From the NCBI GenBank assembly GCA_900239685.1, contig OENT01000718.1:18325-82324 (forward strand): DNA of 64,000 nt, read 5' to 3'. This stretch comes from Rotaria macrura. Its lineage: Eukaryota; Rotifera; Eurotatoria; Philodinida; Philodinidae. The notes below the pieces were generated by a model. It saw nothing but the letters and a program-made list of their open reading frames with translations, ran no database searches and was not told the DNA's origin. Below, one piece after another: positions 25,817 through 36,400 of the stretch (its first letter is position 1; each line of letters starts with the position of its first letter). Position numbers and translations under genes: made by a program.

Positions 25817-27359
25817 ATTCGAACCGTTCATTGGAATCATGGTATCAAACAGAACATTTTCGATAAAGCATATGCATTGTCCTCTGTATATTTTTTTTTC
25901 TAAATTCAAATATAGATCGATGTATTGTTATCTCATGTTGTCAAAAGCTTGATGAACCATTCATGTGTAAAACGATTTTTTATAAATTGAAAATGGAATT
26001 GCAAAACAGAATGACAAGAAAATACTTTCTTCGATTTTTCAAGTTCAAATAATGTTATCAAATGACTATATTTGCTTAATAATATGCTCATAGTCTATCG
26101 AGATTAGTTCTTTTCTTTTTCTTCAATACTCTGTTAGTTATTCGACCAAGAAAATAGAAAAGTAGAATCTAGCTGCTGCATAAAGCTTTCATGAAGACTT
26201 TAGTTTAGATAGTTTATTTGATAAAATATCTTATGAAAATATGTAATCATTTTGATTTCAATAATCATAATCTCCATCATGATGTTCCTATTATTGACTC
26301 TTCCTAGGATGCAACTACAAACTGTCGCACACTAAGATGCCAATAGTCAAACTTTGCCTGATGCATACAGTTGTAAACTATTGAAAATATCGCGTTCTGA
26401 ATATTTACTACGTACCAAAGTCAATTTTAAGAACAAACAATGTGTCGTTCTAATCAGTATCACTTCTTCTTGTAATTTTCATTTGGAATCTGTTATAAAT
26501 CGACATCTAAATCCTGAGTTTTGATTTTCAATGATTCTAATACACGGGAAAACATAAAAGAAACATTAGTACTTGATAATCAATAGTCAACAGTGTGTAT
26601 TGATTGTGATGTTTTCGAAAAATAGAACAGTATTATTTTATTTTATATACAAGAAAATAATTTTCAATCGTGTATGTGATTGTTGTGGCATAATCAGAGC
26701 AGAGCATAGATATCTTCAAGTTTCGTGTCATAAGTACATTCGTTTTCATACTCAGTCAAATATGACTGGTACTATACTTTCTGAAGACTGAAAGAAAGCA
26801 CTCATTAAAAGAAGTACGGATTTAATATTTCTGTGCAAACAGTTAAAACAATTGTAAATCATTTTATTGTGAGTGAACACCGGCAAAGCATAATAGTCCT
26901 CATGGTAGTATTGCCTGAAGCATCAGATGTAGCTACAACATACTTCGAAGCAAATCAAATATGCATTAGGGGCACTGTTTTTTGAACGACACGATCTTTT
27001 CGTTGAAGTAAGTAAAGAACAAAAAGAGTAACTCAGCTTTTTTTTCTTTTCATCAACGTGGCATTCTTTTCAAAAGCTAGAAGTAACGCTCACTGTGACA
27101 AGTATGACTTGTGTTTTCGTGACTACATATTTACATCCGTTTGCTCTTAAATCGAACTGAGGACAAGTTTGATTCATTTTTGAGATTACGATTTTCACTG
27201 TCACGAGACAATTCTGTTACAAATGGTTAATTCATTTTCTTACTCATCGATTATTTTCATTAATGGTTCATTTATTTAATTGATTGTATTCGATAATGAA
27301 GCATACATAGTAACCCTCAGTGTAAACTTAAAGAAATCAGCAGTACGAAAATTTTTTCT
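25817..27359. other. Intergenic, nothing recognised
   Basis: AT-rich spacer. A 72-codon frame at 26573-26791 begins from a non-ATG codon and resembles no family; left uncalled. Confidence 0.5.
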
Positions 27360-28226
27360 ATGAAGTGGCGAATTACATTCTTTTTCTTGCTATTGATTGC
27401 GGTTTTTTCCACGCTTATTCTTCTGCTTATTACTGTAATTAATTCAGATTACAAGCCACCTACGATTAAAGATGATCATTTTATGTACAATATCTTACGA
27501 CTAAAAACTGAAATAAAACATGATTTGTGTGGTCCTAAATCTTCATATGAAGAATTTTACGATGATAACTATTTCAAATGGCAAATTCAACATCAAATGT
27601 TTCAAGCAGCTCACTCTAATCCAACAAGATGGGGTCGTATCAAACAGAATGATAGTGTTTTAGAAATCGGATGTTCAGCCGGTGCCGTACTAAATACGAT
27701 ACGATGTGCAAAGAAACTTTGTGTCGAAATTAACGCTCATGCAAGAAAGTATGCTACAAAAACATATAACTTGACAACGTTTCGTTGTGTTGCTGAATTA
27801 CCGGACGATTCAATTCATTATGCATATTCAATATCGGTACTTGAACATGTCGAAGCTCCAATAATACTATTAAGGGAGTTATTTGCTAAGATGCGTTCTG
27901 GTGCAATATTAGAAATTCAAGTGAAAAATGAAGGACGTCAGTCATCATCAAATTACTCGTATCAACAGAAATGGTCGTATAAAAAACATGATTTAAATAA
28001 TCACATGTATACGTGGACAGAACTACTTTTGGGAAATATGCTACAAGGCGCAGGATTTAAGATTGTTCGAATTCTAAGCAGTATAGCAGCATACCCTTCG
28101 AACTATGAACAAATACGACTAAATGTATCAGAAGAAAAATGGAGCAATATTGTAGCAGAAGAAGGAAAACGACAAGGAGTTGAAACTCTAACTGCTTTTG
28201 CAAAAAAACCTATAACACCTGCATAG
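27360..28226 (+). CDS. Membrane-anchored SAM-dependent methyltransferase (class I)
   Basis: 288 residues from an ATG, single exon. Residues 5-28 form one hydrophobic segment after a short basic start, so the protein is probably a type II membrane protein with the catalytic part in the ER/Golgi lumen or outside. The Rossmann SAM-binding motif I is VLEIGCSAG at 100-108, followed by an acidic strand-2 end (Glu123) and a post-II motif SVLEHV at 159-164, as in the Methyltransf_23/11 group. A Cys-containing stretch at 116-143 surrounds the SAM site. Substrate is not predictable; the anchored layout recalls enzymes that modify secreted glycans or lipids, which is only inference. Confidence 0.8.
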   Translation: MKWRITFFFLLLIAVFSTLILLLITVINSDYKPPTIKDDHFMYNILRLKTEIKHDLCGPKSSYEEFYDDNYFKWQIQHQMFQAAHSNPTRWGRIKQNDSVLEIGCSAGAVLNTIRCAKKLCVEINAHARKYATKTYNLTTFRCVAELPDDSIHYAYSISVLEHVEAPIILLRELFAKMRSGAILEIQVKNEGRQSSSNYSYQQKWSYKKHDLNNHMYTWTELLLGNMLQGAGFKIVRILSSIAAYPSNYEQIRLNVSEEKWSNIVAEEGKRQGVETLTAFAKKPITPA

Positions 28227-29397
28227 GTACTCATCAAAGAGAAACAATATCCAGAATCTCACTTGCATTGTAAAAGGTTTTGAACAAGAGTTTAAAAATA
28301 TCGAACCATTCTGAATAAGTTTGTACAATTGAAGATATTGACATAGTAGATGTGTAGGTGTGAGTATGTGTAGTCTTTCCGTTCAAATCCAACTTTGACA
28401 AACATATGGAAATTTTTCTAGTGCTTATGATGTAATATTATTCTGTTCAGATTTGTGACGATATTTAACTAGAAGATCGTTTTTGATAGATATGGATTAG
28501 ACCATTGTTTTTTGCAGAATGAAAGTCAATGGAGGATGAATTCTTTTATGACATCTAGACATGTTCGAAATTATTTGTAATTACTTAAAAGAAGAGAGCG
28601 TTCGAAAATATAAATGTTCACTAGAGGGAATACGTTACATGAATGTAAATATGATAGATAGATGAATCACCGTAATCAAGTGAACCTCTGAAATTGAGAA
28701 GGAATGCGTCATTTTTAACGGTTTGTGCCATAAAACTAATATTTAATCTATGAAATTTTCTCCAAAAAGAATATCTTATGAGCACATTCTAGTGTTTATG
28801 TGTGAATAAATGGATATTTACTGTTAGCACAGAATTATTCATGAAACTTATTGATCGACAAAATTCTGTGATTTCAAAGCCAAGAATATCATCTGACCAG
28901 TATCGAATAACTCTAGATGAGAAGGAAACAAGATTCACTATTATTCACTTAAACACCGATCACAGTTAAAACCCATGATCTTTATTTTTTCAATTGTGAA
29001 ATAATCTCATCGATATCCAAATTGTAGAACACAAGTGCATTATACATCAATGTTTTCTTATCCTTTTCCACAGCTCTATGGTCAAATTTGTTTTAAATAA
29101 TGCAAAACTTGAACACGGTTGTCAAGTCAAATACATCATATGTCATCGGTCGCATGATGTACATCACATTTGATCTTTAAATCCTATAGTCACAGTTAAC
29201 TTAAAAACATGTTCAATGTATTTAGTTCGAGATCACAGAACACACATACCTTTTAAAATCAATATTGATTCTTTTTTTGTGTTATTGTTGTTGTTTGATT
29301 ATGCGGAGTAGTAATATGATAGTTGTTCAACAATAATTACTATGTGATACATCAATAACGAGCATTCATTTGCTACGTAAAATATCGTCAAAATACA
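28227..29397. other. Intergenic, nothing recognised
   Basis: AT-rich spacer of about 1.2 kb with no open frame of note. Confidence 0.5.
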
Positions 29398-30162
29398 ATG
29401 GTTGATTTTATGACGTATCTATGTATTTCACTTGGAATGGAATTTGGCATTCTCTTTATCGAAATATTCATACTACTTTTAATGCCAAATCGATTTTTAG
29501 TGAGTTGGATAGAAAATTTCTTTTCTATTGTTCGATCGGATAAACAATCGTCGATGATGAATTTTTATGGCATTGAGATTAATTTCCAATCATCTCGTCG
29601 TTTTCGTCTATCGCTCATTATTCAATTGGGAGCCTTTGCATGGATTAATTCACTGTTGTTTATAGATGGATCGATCTTTCAGATTCTACATTTATCGAAT
29701 GGTGAACATTGCCCGTCACCGAGAAGCGATTGTTTTGCTTATAGTCATTTTTTATCGAACGTACCAATTGATTGTGAGCCTGGTGAGGTCTTAGGGAACT
29801 CGACACTATCGTACGCTGTCTGTTTAGTCTTAGTTTACAAACAGGTAAAGGCTGTAACTATACTTAATCAACTAGGTATCTGTTGTAGTGTCTTCACTCT
29901 TCTATGTTTTGTATTCAAATCATTCTGTTCCTTGTCACGCAAACGGCCAGGTCTAATCTTAATTATCCTATTTACTCTCGCCGGAGCAGTACTAATAATT
30001 TTGGCATTAACTGTAACAATTCGTGTTTCAATGACTGCAATGTTACTGTTGATTGCCTCATGTGGTCTGTGTATAAATGTCATTCAACTATTTCAGTTTA
30101 CAAATCATCATCAACGTAAGATGCAAACGTCGGAGAATTCGGTTGGTGCAAATCATATTTGA
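29398..30162 (+). CDS. Small multi-pass membrane protein, family not recognised
   Basis: 254 residues from an ATG, single exon. Hydrophobic segments lie near 5-29, 71-93, 136-148, 156-174, 183-207 and 211-232. Between the second and third there is a hydrophilic loop with three or four Cys and an N-glycosylation site (GEHC, SDC, DCEPG, NST), most likely extracellular and disulfide-bonded. The C-terminus is short and polar. A GT...AG pair inside (about 29846-29876) would remove 31 bases and break the frame, so it is not used as an intron. No known family motif; five or six spans with a Cys-rich loop could fit several channel or claudin-like folds, none supported. Confidence 0.7.
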   Translation: MVDFMTYLCISLGMEFGILFIEIFILLLMPNRFLVSWIENFFSIVRSDKQSSMMNFYGIEINFQSSRRFRLSLIIQLGAFAWINSLLFIDGSIFQILHLSNGEHCPSPRSDCFAYSHFLSNVPIDCEPGEVLGNSTLSYAVCLVLVYKQVKAVTILNQLGICCSVFTLLCFVFKSFCSLSRKRPGLILIILFTLAGAVLIILALTVTIRVSMTAMLLLIASCGLCINVIQLFQFTNHHQRKMQTSENSVGANHI

Positions 30163-30221
30163 AATGAATGAAGATGTTATTAAATTTCTCTATTCAAGAA
30201 ACTAGATTGAACTAAATCATA

Positions 30222-30227
30222 AATAAA
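30222..30227 (+). promoter_or_regulatory. Candidate polyadenylation signal
   Basis: AATAAA 60 bases after the stop of the 254-residue membrane protein gene. Confidence 0.45.
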
Positions 30228-32181
30228 ATACAACCATTGTAACAATAAAGAAATAAAAATGATTACCTGAACTAAATGCAACGAATCGAAAGTAGTATTT
30301 CTCTTACTAATTCTTCAGCTTATTATAATAATTATATCATTTTAATTTATTCTTGCTAATTCTTGTGTCGCTTAGAGTTTGACTTACCTTATGTAATTTA
30401 AAAAGAATGCAGTGTTCATCGTTCATAAATTTGTATTTGATGTAATATTTCCGAATACTTCAATGTTTGTCATGCAAGAAGATAGACAATTCATGATAGA
30501 TCTCCCTGTGTTATGTCTAGTGTATTGATGTTTGAAGCCGGTAATGTAGTATGAAAGTGTCATAGGAGATAGTACACGTATAATAACTGAACATTCGTTG
30601 CAAAACATTTAGTCTAATTTTTTGAACGATTCAACTTAGATAATCACTGATTAGAATAGTATGAACATCTAATTGACCATACAGCAAAAATCATTAGAAG
30701 ATCGATTCAGTTTCTAAATGTATTTCGAATGCTTCTGATCTCACCTGATGTTGAACTCATATATCGGCTATAGTTGACTGACAAGGAGACCTGCTCTCCT
30801 ATTTTCGAATAACTCATCGGTGGAGAAAATATTCACTGAATGTTTACCACGAAGTAATAGAAAATTTCTTGGATGCTTTGATTTTCCGATGTATTACATA
30901 ATCTATATCTTAAATACAACACAATATGTATTAGTATTCAAATGGAGGTGTAGATCGACTAGCTGCGAGGTTTTCTTTCAATCAGTTGCTCATTGGAGAA
31001 AGTATTAGTTCCGAATGAATGCAATCAACGTATTGTTGTGTTCCGTAGAATCAATAGGACAGTCAGTAATGAATAATAAAATGTCCCTAGTCGTCAACCA
31101 CTCTTCTATCAGTCATGAAACGACTAGGTAAAACATAAATATATACTAGAGATTGTGTGATTGGCTAAAGTGATTCGAGCAGAGGCTCGAGAACCATTCA
31201 GAGTCGCATACATAGTCGAACGAAATCCGTGTCATAACAAAAATGAATGTTTGACATCAATCGTTCACTTCTCTATCATTTAAAATCTTGTATCAATATG
31301 ATTTGAAATGAGTCTTGTACTACATGAAGACTAAGACCAACTGCTTTTCATATCACATCTTAACTGGTATACTAATTAACTCCTCAAAATTCATCGTAGA
31401 TCATAAAAATCTTCAGCAATCTACAATTAGAGGTTGTACATCATCAATTAAAAATTCTCGCAAGACAGCAAGCAGAGTATAACAATGCGCTCAAGTGAAT
31501 CCGAACATCAGATACACTGTGTTTTCATCTTTAAATACTTTACAAGCGAATTTAACAACATGTTATCGATGTGAAGCTTGTTTCCATAGTCGTGATAAAC
31601 TTTATCTAGTTATTGTTTTAGATTTCCTTGATAAGTGTCATCGATATATTCTTATAAGAATTCATGGTAAATTATTGCATGAATTTCGCTCTTGATAGAC
31701 ATAGTACTACTGCAATGATTTAAAAGAATTATCTTCTTGAAAACCTTTGAAAACCGTTTCACAATGCTAACCTGCGCAACGAAACTTGTGCATGGAAAGA
31801 AAGATACGAACCGAATATCAAAATTTTAACGTAAAAGAGGAAAAATATTATTGTTTTTATTTTATCTTTTAAATCATAAATTGAAACATAGGGTGGATGT
31901 CGATCCAGTAGGAGTGTTGTTTCGTTCTCAAAAAGAACTTAACTTAATTGAGTCAAAGTATCAAAACGATCAATTATTGATTGATGAAAATTCGCTAGTC
32001 ATTTGACAGGATAATCATATCTGTCTGTTATATAGCTCTCACCATGGTTCATATTCAATTTCGAATAAACATGTTCGAATGGTTCTTTATATCTTTTGTT
32101 GTTTTAATTATTTTCTAGTGCGACACCAAAGTTAAATATTCCATGCACAACCAACTTTCGGGTTCCAAGTTTATTGCCTTA

Positions 32182-32192
32182 NNNNNNNNNNN
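32182..32192. other. Assembly gap (11 N)
   Basis: Run of undetermined bases in otherwise unremarkable intergenic DNA; the true distance is unknown. Confidence 0.99.
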
Positions 32193-33491
32193 CGTCTAAG
32201 ATGCGAGACAATATACTTACTTTAAAATCATCAGATGTAATGTTGTGTCAAATTACAAGTAATATAGTTTGACAGAGAACTCGTTAAGCTTTCCTTCGTC
32301 TAAAAAATTTCATGGCTATGGCATTGTCTCTGTCGAAATAGATTTCATTCTTTTCATTGTAATTGATGGTAATGAAAAAATATGACATCATCGAATCTTG
32401 CACAATATCGTTTACTTTCATCTCTTATGTAAGATGTACACAGTCTTAATGAATTTTCTTCTAAAGCTTCAGTCCAAAGTTTTTTTTATAAATAAGTACT
32501 TTCAGTCTACATTGGATGAAAGCTACATGACATGCGCATTGCTTGTTGATCCATGGGTATATGTGTTGACATTCAACAATTCATCACTCAAAATAGTTCA
32601 CGGCACATACTGTAATGAATAATACTTTCATAGTTTTAAAAGATTATTGGACAGTTACCTTTAAAAATCAACGATGTCACTATAAACAGTTACTTTGTTT
32701 TTCTATACATCTGTTGGTTTTACTTCAATAACTTTCTCAGGATAAATATTGTGTCGTTTTTTGTATTATAAGTATATTTTAATATATGAGTTAAAGAGAG
32801 TGACAATGTATTCATCGATGATTTCGCATACAGAGAATCGATGGTCATGCATGATAAACTGTATCTATTATTCTTCGTCTGTACTCTTGAATGAGCTGCA
32901 TTTACAATAGGCTGAGAGTACAATCGCTGTGAAATCACACTTTGTTTCAAGTTCGAAATTTGTTGCTGTGTTGTGTTTTTACATATTTAAAAAGACACAG
33001 GAGTTGATTTATGGAACCGAAATTGTGTTTTTTTCTAATGACTCTTCAATGTTGAAGCATTATGTCGAAAACGTGGATAAGAATGCTTTTCTTCGATCAA
33101 TGAGGTTCATGCTTGTATACAATAAAATTTGTAGAACTGCAAGTACACTCCGGATAGAAGATAAAATTCTTATTCCCTTCACATGTACAATTACGAAGAG
33201 ATCGACTTTTCGAACAAAAGTGTAGCAAATTATCAGAATGCAATTTGTTTTTCAACGAGGTTTATTCTAATTTAGACGAGCCAATCATCAGTAAATTTAA
33301 CTTTATTGTGCCTCACCTGTTTAGGAAAAAGAAGACTTTTTTTCTCAAATAGAAAATATAAAACACGATGACGAATTCTTCGTCTTTTTCTTTTCGAAAA
33401 CAAAAATAACGATGTGAAAACTTTGATAACAAATAATATACAGATTTTTTTTCCAATAAAAAACAGTTTTCAATCGAAAACAAAAATAGAG

Positions 33492-36400
33492 TTAATTCAT
33501 CGACGGTTTTTGGTTAGATTTAGTAGAGATAAGTATTGGATTGGTAAGTTTGATAGTTGGAGTAATTGATGTTGATAATGGTTTAATGATATTGATCTGT
33601 TTAGGTACTAATGGTGACGTTTCAAGTTTTCCAACGGAGGTAATTGGATTCGAACAAGTTGACTGTATTAATCGGATCGAATTAGTTGGTAATATTGGTG
33701 GTTTATTTATTGAAAGACGAATAACACGTGGACTTATCTCTTGTGTTGTCTAGACACAATTAAAAGAAAAAGAACATTTCAAATAAATCTTAATGTAAAA
33801 AGATGTTTTTCTACGATTAGCGAGACGAAAATGAAATTTTCTTTAAATATCTGATTGGCTACCCAGGTCGAACGATATGGACCGTTGAGTGGACGCAGTT
33901 ATACGGACCGTAACATCATTAAAATAGGCCCGTATACGGTCGTATTTTCACAGTATACGGCTCCGTAAACGGTACTATTTCTGGGCACAGTAATAAAGGA
34001 TCGTATACTGTGAAAATACGGCCGTATACGGGCCTATTTTACTGATGTTACGGTCCGTATAACTGCGTCCACTCAACGGTCCGTAACGGATATCCGTTTT
34101 GATGGACCTGGGTAGAAAATAAACAAGTCAAATTTCGATCAGTCGAACTCAAAACTTTCTGGTCAAAGCTCAAACTATCATCATGATCTTCGCATATTAC
34201 TGTTTCCATTCATTTTAATGAAGCAAAGCGAATCCGGACAGTAATGAAAAAATAATGAGATCAAAACTGTTCCATTCGATACGATGAAACTCAATTCTAT
34301 AATTGAAAATACAAGAAAGAAATTCCATATTATCCCTCGAAAGACTTCTTTCTAATGTGTAGATATTTATTCCTAGTTAATAAGTTTCCTGGTTATTGGA
34401 AAACTTTCACTAATGATTCACAACTCTAATTTTATTATAAGCTATGTCGAACTATTCAAACACGTTGAGCTGATGTCTTGTTTTTGTCATATCGACTTAC
34501 AATAGTATTAATACATTGCGAATCTTTTTTTATAGTATTGGTTGATATAATTTTAGTCACTTTTCTTAGTGGTTCATCATTATCACATTCATCAGCCACA
34601 TTTGATCCACCTAGAATTGGTTTAAGTTCAATAATTGGAGTAAAATGAGCCTGTTGCTTCATGCCATTATAATTATAACTATTTGATGCATGATTTCGAT
34701 GACGTTTATTTAAGCGATTCACTTGATTAGAACGACGATTAGTTGTTTCTTGAGGTAAAGTTAATTCTGTTTTTTTCATTACATTTGTTGCTATCGAAGA
34801 TATTCTTGAAATGTTATTTACAATGATATTTTTCATTGCTATACGAAAAAAAAAGTAATAGGGTAACAAAAAAAGAAAGAAAATTAATGAAATAGAATTC
34901 TTACATTGTGCATTTCTGATATTTGCTCTAGTTGTCTTGATATTTTGATAGAATGTTAAAATATCAGGTTGATTAAAGTATGTTAATGTCTGCATATTTT
35001 TATTTTCAATCATTGTACATTTTAGTGGATCAATTACTTGTTGATATATATCTTCATAATTATCATTCGGTAGGTTAAGGTATGACAATGATGAATGAAC
35101 ACTAACCATGAGTGTTAAATCAAGTACACATTGTGTTACAGAACTTACCGTATTCGTACCATATTGATAGATAAGTTCTTGAAAAAATTTCGTATGTATA
35201 TTATATAAAGATGATATTTTCGAATTCAATGATTGATGAGTTTTACGAAGAATAGATGGAGGTAATAAACGACGATTATACGTTGCTTTTGCCGGAGATA
35301 CACTGACAATAACCGGTAATGATGAACTAAAATATAGATTTATATTCTTGAATGTGTTCTCTTTTTCTTTTTTAAAACTAAAATTTGTTTACTCATTCAT
35401 TTCTTCATCGAACGAACATTGAGAACATGAACATTTAATAAAATGTCGTTGTTGAGGATGTCGTCGATCGTGAATATGAACAATTAACGGTCCAGATTCA
35501 CTTAATACTTTTAAAAACCATGATGAATTCGTATTTGTTGACAATGATAATGATGATGCTGAATTTGTTTGAGACGATGTACATATTTGTATGTCGAAAT
35601 GATCAACACGAATATCAATTTTTGTCCAATTAACACGAAGACCACGAAGAGCCTAAAAGATGAGAAGAAAATTTATTAGAAAAAAAGAAGCTATCGTAAA
35701 AACTACATTCTATTTGATAAACCTCTTCGATTTTCGATAGAATCTTTGTACGATATGAATGCCAATCAGTTGTACTATAAATAGCTAGTTCAATTTCACA
35801 TAGTTTATTTTCACGTGAACGAATTTTCAATAGAAATGTATCAGGACCACGGCCACCTAAAAAAGAAATAAATTTCTCTGATTAATATCAAAGATAAATC
35901 TATTCTACTAAAGAACTTCTTAAATTTCAAATGAGTACTATATTGAATAGTAAATCAGTTTAGAATGTTTCCATTCGAGATATCGAAATTTAATTTTAGT
36001 GCTTTTGAATTGAAACCTGTACTTCTTCTCGAATATAACTGACATTATCGACTTTAAGACTACAAACTATGTGCAAAGTGAAATTCATCAATTATGAAAA
36101 TTTTGATTATTCAGGAATATAAATTTTCTATATAAATAGCCGAATTAAGATATCGAACGAATGTAATTGAAATATTTGCTCATATAAATTTTCCTATAAT
36201 CAAAGAAAAATTACAGACATTTTTAAATTTTCCATATCAGTAGAACCATATTGTAAAATAAGTGGGTCCTATAGATTCGTGGTTGTTGTTTTGGTATAAT
36301 GGGAAAATATCGAATTATTCTTGCTTTTCTTATAATGCAACTAGTCTATATTTTAAACCAGTAGTAATAGCGATAAGTATTACCCGATACGAATTAATGC

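Larger units (their letters stand above)
30163..33491. other. Intergenic stretch with an assembly gap
   Basis: AT-rich. A candidate AATAAA at 30222-30227 follows the preceding gene by 60 bases. The gap of 11 N lies at 32182-32192. Short frames at 31495-31695, 32398-32622 and 32929-33225 show no recognisable domain and lack convincing starts. Confidence 0.5.

Noticed and set aside
29846..29876. Possible short intron (GTAAAG...CTAG) in the 254-residue membrane protein gene
   Set aside because: It is 31 bases and would shift the frame inside a hydrophobic stretch; the unspliced frame is continuous.
33541..33753. Plus-strand 70-codon open frame
   Set aside because: It is the antisense shadow of the last exon of the minus-strand nine-exon gene, which has matching splice phase.
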